Origin: an uncultured Clostridium sp.
Lineage (GTDB): Bacteria > Bacillota > Clostridia > Lachnospirales > Lachnospiraceae
Direction: 5' to 3'
DNA length: 64,000 nt
NCBI GenBank assembly: GCA_902496665.1
Contig: CABVBU010000001.1
Span: forward strand, 124,001 to 188,000
Part shown: positions 32,828-41,778 of the stretch, one piece after another
How positions within the stretch are numbered: position 1 is the first letter of the stretch
How the letters are laid out: every line of letters begins with the position of its first letter
Position numbers and translations under genes: made by a program
Notes under the pieces: model-generated
The model's database searches: none
Told to the model about the DNA's origin: nothing
What the model saw: only the letters and a program-made list of their open reading frames with translations

Positions 32828-34522
32828 ATGGCTGAAAACGATGTAATGCACTACAAAGACTGGCGCAGTGGAACACTGACAAACGGTATCGAGCGCTCTG
32901 CGCATCGGGCACTCTTATACAGCACAGGTCTTGAGGAGAAGGACCTTCACAAGCCAATGATCGCTATCGTAAATTCTTTTACCGAGATGGTGCCGGGACA
33001 TTTTCATCTCCGTGAGCTGGCGCAGTGCGTGGCACAGGGAGTCTGGGAAGCTGGCGGTGTGCCGCGCGAGTTCTCAACGATTGCGATCTGTGACGGTATC
33101 TGCCAGGGACATAAGGGAATGAGCTATCCGCTGCCGAGCCGTGAGCTGATCGCGGATTCCATCGAGTACATGATCGAGGCACATCAGTTTGACGCGATGG
33201 TCCTGATGCCGGGATGTGATAAGATCGTTCCGGGCATGCTGATGGGAGCGATGCGCTGTAATATTCCGGCGATCGTCGTTCCGGGCGGTCCGATGATGCC
33301 TGGAAACAGTAAGGAATTTCCGATGCTGACGCTGACAGATATGCGTGAGCTGATCGGACGTACACAGACGGGTAAAATGAGTGTTGAGGATCTGATGGCT
33401 GCAGAGCAGACCGCACTTCCGGGAGTCGGAACATGCAGCATGCTGGGTACCGCGAATACCATGAGCTGTCTTGCGGAGGTGCTTGGAATGAGCATTCCGG
33501 GATGCGGACTGGCCCATGCGGTATCCGCGAAGAAGAGACGCATCGCGAAACAGAGCGGTTACCGGGTCGTAGAAATGCTCAAAGAAGACCTCACTCCGCG
33601 TAAGATCATGACGAAGGAAGCTCTTCGTAATGGAATTATCGTCAGCATGGCGATGGGCGCTTCCACAAACAGTACACTGCATATTCCGGCGATCGCCCAT
33701 GAAGCGGGCATTGATATTTCCCTGAAAGACTTTGACGAGTTGAGCAGAAAAGTACCGTATCTCTGCAATATTAAGCCGTCCGGAGCTCATCCGTTACTGG
33801 ATCTGGAGAACTCCGGCGGTATCCCGGCGGTCATGAAGGCGGTGGAACCACTGTTAGACGGGGATGCGATGACCTGTACCGGAAAAACAGTAAAAGAAAA
33901 TCTCAAGGACGTTCCGCTTGTGGAGAACGATGTATTGTTTTCCCTGGAACATCCGAAGAGACCGGAAGGCGGTCTGGCGATCTTGAGCGGAAGCCTTGCG
34001 CCGGACGGAGCTGTTGTAAAACAGGCAGGTGTAAAACCGAGCATGCAGCATTTTGAAGGCCATGCGAGAGTATTTACCAGCATGGAGGATGCCTGCCATG
34101 CAGTTTCCGGCGGAGAGATCAAACAGGGGGATGTTCTGGTTATCCGCTATGAAGGACCGAAAGGCGGTCCGGGAATGCGTGAGATGCACATGGTTACCAG
34201 CCTGATCGTTGGGCGCGGAATGGATGAGATGTGCGCATTAGTCACAGACGGACGATTCTCCGGATCATCCAGAGGACCGTGTATCGGACACGTTTCCCCG
34301 GAGGCGGCAGCAGGTGGACCGATCGCTATTGTTGAGGACGGAGATCCGATCCTTATCGATATTCCGAGCCGGAGACTGGAGCTGCAGATTCCGCAGGAGG
34401 AGATCGAGCGCCGCCTTGCAGAATGGAAACCGCTGCGAAAGAACCGTACACCGGCATTAAACCGCTACGCGTCTCTCGTCACAAGTGCTGATCAGGGAGC
34501 GATTCTGAAGACACCTCAGTAA
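32828..34522 (+). CDS. IlvD/Edd-family dehydratase
   Basis: A 564-residue iron-sulfur dehydratase of the dihydroxy-acid dehydratase / phosphogluconate dehydratase family. Cluster and active-site motifs: PGCDKIVPGMLMG (near residue 128), GTCSMLGTANTMSC (near 197) and DGRFSGSSRGPCIGHVSPEA (near 475), where the Ser acts as base. Full-length and intact. It could be IlvD for valine/isoleucine synthesis, but with a GntP permease and a LysR regulator, and no other ilv genes, an aldonate dehydratase making a 2-keto-3-deoxy sugar acid is more likely. RBS AAGGAGAAA is eight bases before the ATG. Confidence 0.88.
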   Translation: MAENDVMHYKDWRSGTLTNGIERSAHRALLYSTGLEEKDLHKPMIAIVNSFTEMVPGHFHLRELAQCVAQGVWEAGGVPREFSTIAICDGICQGHKGMSYPLPSRELIADSIEYMIEAHQFDAMVLMPGCDKIVPGMLMGAMRCNIPAIVVPGGPMMPGNSKEFPMLTLTDMRELIGRTQTGKMSVEDLMAAEQTALPGVGTCSMLGTANTMSCLAEVLGMSIPGCGLAHAVSAKKRRIAKQSGYRVVEMLKEDLTPRKIMTKEALRNGIIVSMAMGASTNSTLHIPAIAHEAGIDISLKDFDELSRKVPYLCNIKPSGAHPLLDLENSGGIPAVMKAVEPLLDGDAMTCTGKTVKENLKDVPLVENDVLFSLEHPKRPEGGLAILSGSLAPDGAVVKQAGVKPSMQHFEGHARVFTSMEDACHAVSGGEIKQGDVLVIRYEGPKGGPGMREMHMVTSLIVGRGMDEMCALVTDGRFSGSSRGPCIGHVSPEAAAGGPIAIVEDGDPILIDIPSRRLELQIPQEEIERRLAEWKPLRKNRTPALNRYASLVTSADQGAILKTPQ

Positions 34523-34604
34523 TTTTTATAGGAATCTGTCAGCTTTGCTGACCAGAATCACGCGCCAAGTCTCATGGACGTTCGAATTGATAAAGAGCCA
34601 GATA

Positions 34605-34638
34605 AAAAGAGCTCCGGCAAATTTGCCGGAGCTCTTTT
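34605..34638. terminator. Bidirectional terminator, dehydratase / fucO
   Basis: A 34-bp perfect palindrome, AAAAGAGCTCCGGCAAA and its complement, between the convergent genes. T-rich on both sides. Confidence 0.92.
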
Positions 34639-34659
34639 CATAAATAAGAGAGGGCGTTT

Positions 34660-35808
34660 TTACGCCATGATCTTGCGGAACAGGTCTTTCAGGTCCTCTA
34701 CGCTGGCATCCTTCGGGTTGCCCGGCGCGCAGGCATCTGCGTGAGCGGACTCTGCAAGGAACGGAAGGTCTTCCTCTTTGATCGCCTCAAGGGTAGACGG
34801 AATTCCGACATCTGCGGAAAGCTTCTTGACAGCGTCAACAGCTGCTTTCCGGTATTCGTCCTGAGACATGGAATCAACATTTGCAACGCCCATTGCACGT
34901 GCGATCTCACGGTATTTCTCACCGGTGCATTCCTGATTATATTCCATAACGATCGGAAGCATCATTGCGCAGGCAACACCGTGCGGGGTATCATAGACAG
35001 CACCGAGTGTGTGTGCCATGGAGTGGGCGATACCAAGACCAACGTTGGAGAAGCCCATACCGGCAATGTACTGACCGAGAGCCATTCCCTCGCGGCCTTC
35101 CTTTGTGTTTGCTACAGCACCGCGCAGAGATTTTGAGATGATCTCGATGGCTTTCAGATGGAACATATCGGTCATTTCCCAGGCAGCCTTTGTTGTATAG
35201 CCTTCAATGGCATGGGTTAGGGCATCCATACCTGTGGAAGCGGTAAGTCCCTTCGGCATGGAGGACATCATATCCGGGTCAACAACAGCAATGATCGGCA
35301 TGTCGTGCGGGTCAACGCATACAAATTTACGTTTTCTTTCGATATCGGTGATAACATAGTTGATCGTAACCTCGGCAGCAGTACCGGCTGTTGTCGGAAC
35401 GGCGATGATCGGAACACACGGTTTTTTCGTCGGTGCAACACCCTCAAGACTTCTTACATCTTCAAATTCCGGGTTTGCGATGATGATGCCGATCGCTTTG
35501 GAGGTATCCATGGAGGAGCCGCCGCCGATGGCGATCAGATAATCAGCGCCGGATGCCTTAAAGGCTTCAACACCGTGCTGGACGTTCTGGATCGTCGGGT
35601 TTGCCTTGATATCGGAGTAGAGCTCGTAGTCAAGACCGTTTGCGGTCAGAATGTCGGTTACTTTGGCGGTAACCTTGAATTTTACGAGATCCGGGTCGGA
35701 ACATACAAATGCCTTTTTAAAGCCGTGGGCTTTCGCCTCGTTCGCGATCTCCTGAATCGCGCCTGCTCCGTGATAAGATGTCTGATTTAACATAATACGA
35801 TTTGCCAT
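34660..35808 (-). CDS. fucO: Iron-containing alcohol dehydrogenase, lactaldehyde reductase type
   Basis: A 382-residue group III alcohol dehydrogenase closely resembling E. coli FucO (PTTAGTAAEVTINYVITD, KFVCVDPHD, GLGIAHSMAHTLGAVYDTPHG). FucO reduces L-lactaldehyde to 1,2-propanediol during fucose and rhamnose fermentation. NAD-binding GGGSS (near residue 95) and the iron-binding Asp/His set (DALTHAIEGY, HSMAH, DTPHG) are intact. Start: ATG 35808 with AAGGAGT seven bases upstream. No fucose genes are adjacent; the neighbours are a TetR regulator and a YfcC transporter. A motif shared with the tetR promoter lies in its upstream region. Confidence 0.9.
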   Translation of the reverse strand: MANRIMLNQTSYHGAGAIQEIANEAKAHGFKKAFVCSDPDLVKFKVTAKVTDILTANGLDYELYSDIKANPTIQNVQHGVEAFKASGADYLIAIGGGSSMDTSKAIGIIIANPEFEDVRSLEGVAPTKKPCVPIIAVPTTAGTAAEVTINYVITDIERKRKFVCVDPHDMPIIAVVDPDMMSSMPKGLTASTGMDALTHAIEGYTTKAAWEMTDMFHLKAIEIISKSLRGAVANTKEGREGMALGQYIAGMGFSNVGLGIAHSMAHTLGAVYDTPHGVACAMMLPIVMEYNQECTGEKYREIARAMGVANVDSMSQDEYRKAAVDAVKKLSADVGIPSTLEAIKEEDLPFLAESAHADACAPGNPKDASVEDLKDLFRKIMA

Positions 35809-35862
35809 GATAAAAACTCCTTCCATGAATACTTGATCTCAAAAGCTTTCTATGCCTTTGTT

Positions 35863-35924
35863 ATTATATTAACAAATTTGAAGGGCAAAAAGAAAGTTAC
35901 AGAAAAGGTCAAGTGTAACACTTT
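35863..35924 (-). promoter_or_regulatory. fucO upstream region: -10 box and GTTACA/TGTAAC inverted repeat
   Basis: A TATAAT box is at 35868-35863 on the minus strand; no good -35 is seen, which suggests activator dependence. Upstream, GTTACA (35896-35901) and TGTAAC (35914-35919) form an inverted repeat with 12 bp between. The same TGTAACA word is in the tetR leader. Confidence 0.45.
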
Positions 35925-35984
35925 AAGAAAAATCGACATATTGCAAAAGAAAGACATGGAAAAATTGTGCAAAATAACAATAGA

Positions 35985-36566
35985 TCAGGACAGCAGATGA
36001 AGCTCAAGAAACAGATCCCGCAATGCTGCCGGCATCGCGCGGACGAGAAGTCCGGCAAACTGGGGCGGGGTCAGGTCCATGCCGCCGAGAACCCACTTTA
36101 CGGTCATGGTGATTGAACCCTGACAGTACATTTCCAGAAGAAAATGGATTTCAGGGGTGGCCGGTCTGCCGCTTTTTTCCCGGATCAGATTTTCATAAAA
36201 GGCGAGGATCAGCTTAAAATCATGCTCCCGCAGGGAATTCTGCCTGTCATAGCGGAATGCAGCGGCAAAAAACGCCTTTTCCTCCTGAATATATGTAAAT
36301 TTTTTTTCCAGACTGTCAAGGACCGTGGTCCCGCGCCCCATGTGTTCAAAGGAGCGGGCGAGGAGCTTGTCGAAATACCAGTTGATCAGGTCATATTTAT
36401 CAAGAAAATTCCGGTAAAAGGTCTGGCGGGTGACGCCGCAGCGTTCCGTGATCTGGCGGACAGTGATCGCATCGACCGGAGTTGTCTTCATGCATTCCTT
36501 CATGGCTGCGGCGAGACGGTATTTTGTTTTCTCGCCCTTCATGGAAGGCGCGCTGGATTCGATCAT
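35985..36566 (-). CDS. TetR-family regulator, DhaS-like
   Basis: A 193-residue TetR/AcrR regulator. The N-terminal helix-turn-helix is ITVRQITERCGVTRQTFYRNF (residues ~36-56), followed by DKYDLINWYF, the pattern of the DhaS/TetR_C_8 group that includes dihydroxyacetone kinase activators. The C-terminal domain is the all-helical ligand pocket. ATG 36566 has GGAGG five bases upstream; a TTG one codon earlier is too close to the site. It lies between fucO and yfcC, all on the minus strand but with separate signals, so regulation of fucO is likely but unproven. Confidence 0.85.
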   Translation of the reverse strand: MIESSAPSMKGEKTKYRLAAAMKECMKTTPVDAITVRQITERCGVTRQTFYRNFLDKYDLINWYFDKLLARSFEHMGRGTTVLDSLEKKFTYIQEEKAFFAAAFRYDRQNSLREHDFKLILAFYENLIREKSGRPATPEIHFLLEMYCQGSITMTVKWVLGGMDLTPPQFAGLLVRAMPAALRDLFLELHLLS

Positions 36567-36600
36567 CAAAACCTCCTTTCTCCGGTATCACGTCCGGTTC

Positions 36601-36640
36601 TTATGTAACAGGAAATTCCGAGAAGTTCCCTGTTACATAA
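36601..36640. promoter_or_regulatory. Inverted repeat in the tetR leader
   Basis: Perfect 12-bp arms TTATGTAACAGG / CCTGTTACATAA (36601-36612, 36629-36640) with a 16-bp centre, 35 bp upstream of the tetR ATG. It may be a self-operator or an RNA hairpin. Confidence 0.55.
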
Positions 36641-36753
36641 AAAGGCACATTTTTTTATATTTTTTATTCAGTAAATTCTATCATATTTTTCCCGATGAAG
36701 AAAGTCTTTTTGAGCCGGTTAGGTCTTTCTTCTGATATCATCGGGAAGCGTTC

Positions 36754-36804
36754 AAAAAAACTCCATATCATCCGCGATCGAGTCATGCGGATGATATGGA
36801 GTTT
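36754..36804 (-). terminator. Terminator of yfcC
   Basis: A 15-bp perfect stem CTCCATATCATCCGC / GCGGATGATATGGAG (36761-36775, 36787-36801), followed on the minus strand by TTTTTTT. Confidence 0.9.
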
Positions 36805-36856
36805 GTGTTACGCCTGAATGAGCTTTGGATGGCTGATACCGAAGGCAGACCGATTT

Positions 36857-38368
36857 TTATGAGAGACCGATCAAAACGGCAAGGATCACAGCGATGGATC
36901 CGAATGCAAACAGGACAGCCTGGAATTTGATCTGGAACTTTGCCCATTTGCCCCAGTCGAGCTTTGCCGCAGCCAGTGCGCCTAAGAGGCAGCCGGAGGT
37001 CGGAACGATGAAGTTTGTGAAGGCGTCACCAAGCTGGTACGCAACAACAGCGACCTGTCTCTCGACACCGACAAGATCGGCGAGAGGAGCCATGATCGGC
37101 ATGGTAAGGGCAGCCTGTCCGGAACCGGATACAACGAAGAAGTTGAATACGGACTGGAAGATATACATAAACCATGCGGAGATCACCGGCGGGAAATTCT
37201 GCATTCCGTTGCTGATGCTGTGAAGGATCGTATTTAAGACCGTACCATCAGTTGCACTTGTGCCGCCGAGGATGATGATAATACCCTGCGCCATTCCGAC
37301 ACACATTGCAGCGCCTAAAAGATCGGCAGCACCGTGGTCGAAGGATTTGGCGATATCATTTACTTTCATGTCATTCAGCTTGAAGACAACGCCGATGATA
37401 CCGGAAACAAGACCCATCACGAAGAACTGGGAAGCGATCTCCGGGATATAGTAGCCCTCGCTTACAACGCCCCAGATCGTCCATACCATGCAGGCAGCGA
37501 CCGTTAGAAGAACAAGCTTGTGGCCGAGGGTGAACGGCGGCATCTCTTTGCCGTTCTTTGCGAATTCTTTTCTGTATTCTTCATCAGACTCATACGCAAC
37601 GGAGAGCTTCGGATCTTTCTTGATCTTTACCGCGTAGCGCATTGTGAAGACGATCGTAAGTCCTGTGAAGAAGATCCATAACGGGATACGGAACCATGCA
37701 CCGGACATGACCGGAATACCGGCAACACCCTGGGCAACAGCCAGTCCGAACGGATTCTGCCAGGAAGAACCGAAGCCGATCTGTGTAGATACGTAGGAGC
37801 ACATAATTCCGACAACTGCGTCATACCCCATTGCGATAAACATCGGTACGAGGATCATAACAAACGGAATCGCCTCCTCACCCATACCGAAGACTGCGCC
37901 TCCGAGGGAGAACAGGACTACGAGGATCGGGATCAGAAGGATCTCGCGTCCGTTTGTCAAAGCGATGACCCGCATAATGCCGCTTTCTATCGCGCCTGTC
38001 CGGAGAACGATACCGAAGGCACCGCCTACGACCAGAATGAAGGCGATGATTCCGACAGCGGTACCATTCTTATCGCCGACGGTCATACCCTCGAATACAT
38101 AGTTTAAAATTCCCTGACCGCCAAAGTCTTCGGTTCCGAAGATCGGAGCTGCTTTGGTCACTTTGTTTCCGTTTTCATCCAGAATATACTGGAAGCTTTC
38201 CGGATCCAGAACGGTTCTTGTTTTTTCCACACCGTTCTGCATATACGTGATTTCTTTTGTGTCGTATTTACCCAACGGGATAAATACGGTGAGCAGAGCC
38301 GCGAACAGAATGACACCAAAAATGATGATGTAAGTGTGCGGCATCTGGAAGCCCTTTTTTTTCTCCAT
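36857..38368 (-). CDS. YfcC-family basic amino acid/peptide antiporter-like transporter
   Basis: A 503-residue membrane protein with about 12 hydrophobic helices. The N-terminus MPHTYIIIFGVILFAALLTVFIPLG, with a following 70-residue extracytoplasmic loop, is typical of the YfcC (DcuC-like) family. Two Gly-rich re-entrant-like segments occur (ALVVG-type near 110 and QSVFNFFVVSGSGQAALTMPIMAPL near 415). YfcC proteins are annotated as arginine/ornithine or short-chain carboxylate carriers; the substrate here is unknown. Transcribed alone. Two M20 peptidases elsewhere in the window might supply substrates, but that is speculative. Confidence 0.85.
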   Translation of the reverse strand: MEKKKGFQMPHTYIIIFGVILFAALLTVFIPLGKYDTKEITYMQNGVEKTRTVLDPESFQYILDENGNKVTKAAPIFGTEDFGGQGILNYVFEGMTVGDKNGTAVGIIAFILVVGGAFGIVLRTGAIESGIMRVIALTNGREILLIPILVVLFSLGGAVFGMGEEAIPFVMILVPMFIAMGYDAVVGIMCSYVSTQIGFGSSWQNPFGLAVAQGVAGIPVMSGAWFRIPLWIFFTGLTIVFTMRYAVKIKKDPKLSVAYESDEEYRKEFAKNGKEMPPFTLGHKLVLLTVAACMVWTIWGVVSEGYYIPEIASQFFVMGLVSGIIGVVFKLNDMKVNDIAKSFDHGAADLLGAAMCVGMAQGIIIILGGTSATDGTVLNTILHSISNGMQNFPPVISAWFMYIFQSVFNFFVVSGSGQAALTMPIMAPLADLVGVERQVAVVAYQLGDAFTNFIVPTSGCLLGALAAAKLDWGKWAKFQIKFQAVLFAFGSIAVILAVLIGLS

Positions 38369-38629
38369 GGCTTATCCCCCCATAAGTGTATTCTCTGCCT
38401 GTGTAATCCCCCGCACAGGTAGTGTATCTACTATATTAGCATAGATTCTGTGATACGTCATCACTCTTTTCCTTTAATCCTGCATATTAATAGGTTTCTA
38501 CAATTTTGAATCAGCATTTTTGGTAGTTATGTAACCAAGCAGGAGCATAGGTATTGTATTGCTTATCATACAAAAAGAAAAAAATGTCAGAATATACACA
38601 AAATTGGGATCGAAAGGTTGAAAAGTTTG

Positions 38630-38658
38630 TTCACATCTTCTAAAAGGTGTGGTATAAT
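38630..38658 (+). promoter_or_regulatory. Promoter of glgCD, with dyad in the spacer
   Basis: TTCACA (38630-38635), 17-bp spacer, TATAAT (38653-38658). CACATCTT and AAGGTGTG form an imperfect dyad across the spacer, a possible operator. Nothing else is evident in the 38369-38717 gap. Confidence 0.65.
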
Positions 38659-38717
38659 AAAAACACCATCTATAGAAACTAGTGTATGGGACAAAAAGAG
38701 CAGCAAGAGGTGATATC

Positions 38718-39992
38718 ATGGTAAAAAAAGAGATGATAGCGATGCTGTTGGCAGGAGGACAGGGAAGCCGTCTCGGTGTGTTAACACAGAAAGTGGCAAA
38801 ACCGGCCGTCTCCTTCGGCGGAAAGTACAGAATTATTGATTTCCCGCTCAGCAACTGCATCAACTCTGGTGTTGATACTGTGGGAGTATTAACCCAGTAC
38901 CAGCCCTTACGTTTAAACGCGCACATTGGAATTGGTATTCCGTGGGATTTAGACCGCAACGTCGGCGGCGTTACGATCCTTCCTCCTTACGAGAGAAGTA
39001 AAGGCAGCGACTGGTATACTGGAACCGCAAATGCGATCTACCAGAATCTGGAGTACATGGAGTCCTACAATCCGGAATACGTTCTGATCCTTTCCGGTGA
39101 CCACATCTACAAAATGGATTATGAGGTCATGCTGGAATATCACAAAGCGAATAATGCGGATGTCACGATTGCCGCTATGCCGGTACCGATCGAGGAAGCA
39201 AGCCGTTTCGGAATCCTGATCACGGATGACAACAACCGGATCACGGAATTTGAGGAAAAACCGAAGAATCCGAGAAGCAACCTCGCTTCCATGGGTATTT
39301 ATATCTTCAGCTGGAAGGCATTAAAGGAAGCTCTCATCAAGCTTTCGGAAGAGCCGGGCTGTGACTTTGGAAAACATGTGATTCCGTACTGCTTCGAGCA
39401 GGGCAAACGGATCTTTGCATATGAGTACAATGGATACTGGAAGGATGTCGGAACGCTCGGCTCCTACTGGGAAGCAAATATGGAGCTCATCGATATTATT
39501 CCGGAGTTCAATCTGTATGAGGAATACTGGAAGATCTACACAAAGAGCGACCGTATCCCGCCGCAGTATATCTCTTCTGACGCGAAGATCACAAAATGTA
39601 TCATCGGAGAGGGCTCCGAGATCTACGGTGAGGTGACAAATTCCGTTATCGGATCCGGAGTTGTGATCGAGGAAGGTGCTGTAGTCAAGGATTCAATTAT
39701 CATGCAGGACAGCGTGATCGGAAAAGGAGCAGTGGTAGACAAGTCCATCGTTGCTGAGGACGTAAAGGTCGGAGCGGGAGCTCACCTTGGCGTAGGTGAA
39801 TACGCACCGAGCAAATATGACCAGAAGGTTTATCAGTTTGATCTTGTGACGATCGGCGAGCACTCCGTGATTCCGGAGAACGTAAAGATCGGCAGGAATA
39901 CAGCAATTTCAGGCGTGACGACCGCGGAAGATTATCCGAACAGCGAGCTTGAGAGTGGCGGCTACATTGTAAAGGCAGGTGGAATCGTATGA
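38718..39992 (+). CDS. glgC: Glucose-1-phosphate adenylyltransferase
   Basis: A 424-residue ADP-glucose pyrophosphorylase. The nucleotidyltransferase domain (~5-265) has [26 protein letters not shown] and [10 protein letters not shown] (catalytic Asp). A left-handed beta-helix follows (~290-410). It makes ADP-glucose from glucose-1-phosphate and ATP for glycogen synthesis. ATG 38718 has AAGAGGTG five bases upstream. It overlaps glgD by four bases (ATGA), so the two subunits are made together and likely form a heterotetramer. Confidence 0.95.
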   Translation: MVKKEMIAMLLAGGQGSRLGVLTQKVAKPAVSFGGKYRIIDFPLSNCINSGVDTVGVLTQYQPLRLNAHIGIGIPWDLDRNVGGVTILPPYERSKGSDWYTGTANAIYQNLEYMESYNPEYVLILSGDHIYKMDYEVMLEYHKANNADVTIAAMPVPIEEASRFGILITDDNNRITEFEEKPKNPRSNLASMGIYIFSWKALKEALIKLSEEPGCDFGKHVIPYCFEQGKRIFAYEYNGYWKDVGTLGSYWEANMELIDIIPEFNLYEEYWKIYTKSDRIPPQYISSDAKITKCIIGEGSEIYGEVTNSVIGSGVVIEEGAVVKDSIIMQDSVIGKGAVVDKSIVAEDVKVGAGAHLGVGEYAPSKYDQKVYQFDLVTIGEHSVIPENVKIGRNTAISGVTTAEDYPNSELESGGYIVKAGGIV

Positions 39993-41110
39993 GAGCAATC
40001 GGTATTGTTTTAGCAGGCGGAAACAGCAAGCGGATGCGCGAACTTTCCAACAAGAGAGCGATCGCGGCGATGCCGATCGCGGGCAGTTTCCGAAGCGTGG
40101 ATTTTGCGTTAAGCAATATGAGCAACTCTCATATCCAGAGCGTTGCCGTACTGACACAGTATAACTCCCGCTCCTTAAATGAACATTTAAGTTCCTCCAA
40201 ATGGTGGGATTTCGGAAGAAAACAGGGCGGAATGTATGTATTCACCCCGACGATCACGGCGGAGCACAGCGACTGGTACCGCGGAACAGCGGACGCGCTC
40301 TACCAGAATCTGGACTTCTTAAAGAAGAGCCACGAGCCGTATGTTGTGATCGCAGCCGGAGACGGTATCTATAAGCTGGACTACAACAAGGTTCTGGAAT
40401 ATCATATCGAGAAGAAAGCCGATATCACCGTTGTCTGCAAGGACATGCCGGGTGATGTGGACGTGACCCGTTTCGGTATGGTGAAGACGAACTCGGACGG
40501 ACGGATCGTTGAGTTTGAGGAGAAGCCGATGGTGGCTGATTCCCACACGATCTCCTGCGGTATCTATGTTGTCCGCCGCCGTCAGCTTATCGAGCTTATC
40601 GAGCGCTGCGCGAACGAGGACAGATATGACTTCGTACAGGACATCCTGGTGCGCTACAAAGGTCTCAAGCGGATCTACGCGTACAAGTTAAATACATACT
40701 GGAGCAATATCGCATCCGTCGATGCTTACTACCAGACAAATATGGACTTCTTAAAACCGGAAGTCCGCAATTACTTCTTCAAGGAGTATCCGGATATCTA
40801 CTCCAAGGTGGATGATCTTCCGCCGGCAAAATACAATCCGGGCGCGTCCGTGAAGAACAGCCTGGTATCCAGCGGCTGTATCTTAAACGGAACCGTTGAG
40901 AACTCTGTTCTCTTCAAGAAAGTCTATATTGGAAACAACTGTATCATCAAGAACTCGGTGATCTTAAATGACGTGTATATTGGGGATAATACTGTTATCG
41001 AGAACTGCATCGTTGAGAGCCGCGACACGATCCGTGCCAACACAACGTATATCGGCAAACCGGACGATGTGAAGATCGTCATCGAGAAGAACGAGAGATA
41101 CACCCTGTAA
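39989..41110 (+). CDS. glgD: GlgD subunit of glucose-1-phosphate adenylyltransferase
   Basis: A 373-residue paralogue of GlgC. The nucleotide-binding loop is changed ([20 protein letters not shown] against GGQGSRLG in GlgC), as in GlgD proteins, which are regulatory and have little catalytic activity alone. [11 protein letters not shown] replaces the [10 protein letters not shown] site. It overlaps glgC by four bases. No glgA or glgB is in this window. Confidence 0.93.
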   Translation: MRAIGIVLAGGNSKRMRELSNKRAIAAMPIAGSFRSVDFALSNMSNSHIQSVAVLTQYNSRSLNEHLSSSKWWDFGRKQGGMYVFTPTITAEHSDWYRGTADALYQNLDFLKKSHEPYVVIAAGDGIYKLDYNKVLEYHIEKKADITVVCKDMPGDVDVTRFGMVKTNSDGRIVEFEEKPMVADSHTISCGIYVVRRRQLIELIERCANEDRYDFVQDILVRYKGLKRIYAYKLNTYWSNIASVDAYYQTNMDFLKPEVRNYFFKEYPDIYSKVDDLPPAKYNPGASVKNSLVSSGCILNGTVENSVLFKKVYIGNNCIIKNSVILNDVYIGDNTVIENCIVESRDTIRANTTYIGKPDDVKIVIEKNERYTL

Positions 41111-41239
41111 AAAGGGAGCCGCAGGCCGGAAAGGGGATATTCCGGACGGCGCGGCAAAAGGCAGAAAAACAGGCATTCAAAGATTGACTGGCCGGTGATT
41201 ACATAAAATCTGCGGAGAGCGCAGATGGGGGAGGTTATT

Positions 41240-41515
41240 ATGCAGGTAACAGATGTACGTGTGAGAAGAATTGAGAAAGAGGGAAAGATGAAGGCGATCG
41301 TGTCCATCACACTGGACAACGAGTTCGTGATCCACGATATTAAGGTCATTGAAGGGGAGAAAGGCCTGTTTATCGCGATGCCGAGCAGAAAAGCTGCCGA
41401 CGGCGAATACCGCGATATCGCCCATCCGATCAATTCCGGAACACGGGACATGATCCAGAGAGTGATCCTCGACAAGTACGAGACGACCACACTGGAGGAA
41501 GCGCAGGCAGTTTAG
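41240..41515 (+). CDS. spoVG: Septation/stage V sporulation regulator SpoVG
   Basis: A 91-residue SpoVG protein, full length: [11 protein letters not shown] start, [25 protein letters not shown] and [12 protein letters not shown]. SpoVG is a small nucleic-acid-binding protein that influences septation, spore cortex and other regulation. ATG 41240 has GGGGAGG five bases upstream; a GTG-type extension of five codons is less likely. A terminator follows at 41604. Confidence 0.95.
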   Translation: MQVTDVRVRRIEKEGKMKAIVSITLDNEFVIHDIKVIEGEKGLFIAMPSRKAADGEYRDIAHPINSGTRDMIQRVILDKYETTTLEEAQAV

Positions 41516-41603
41516 TTCTCAGGGAAATTTGTCCGGAGTGACAGTCTGGTGCAGGTCCTGCAAAAAATATAGCCGCGGACAGCGGCTTGTGAATGGGGAA
41601 TGG

Positions 41604-41641
41604 AAAGTCCGTCGAATCGAAAGGTTTGGCGGACTTTTTTT
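41604..41641 (+). terminator. Terminator of spoVG
   Basis: Stem AAAGTCCG / CGGACTTT (41604-41611, 41630-41637) followed by TTTTTG. Confidence 0.85.
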
Positions 41642-41778
41642 GCGGATTAGAATCGACAAAGTGTATGCAGGAACCGGTGCCGTGTTGAATTTGAGCTGAA
41701 CAGAATGATAAAAAAGACCTCCAGAAACCGGTATATTCCGGAACTGGAGGTCTTAGAATTTTATGATTTCTTATATGA

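Noticed and set aside
32828..34522. Assigning the dehydratase as ilvD
   Set aside because: The motifs do not separate IlvD from sugar-acid dehydratases, and the GntP/LysR context points to the latter.
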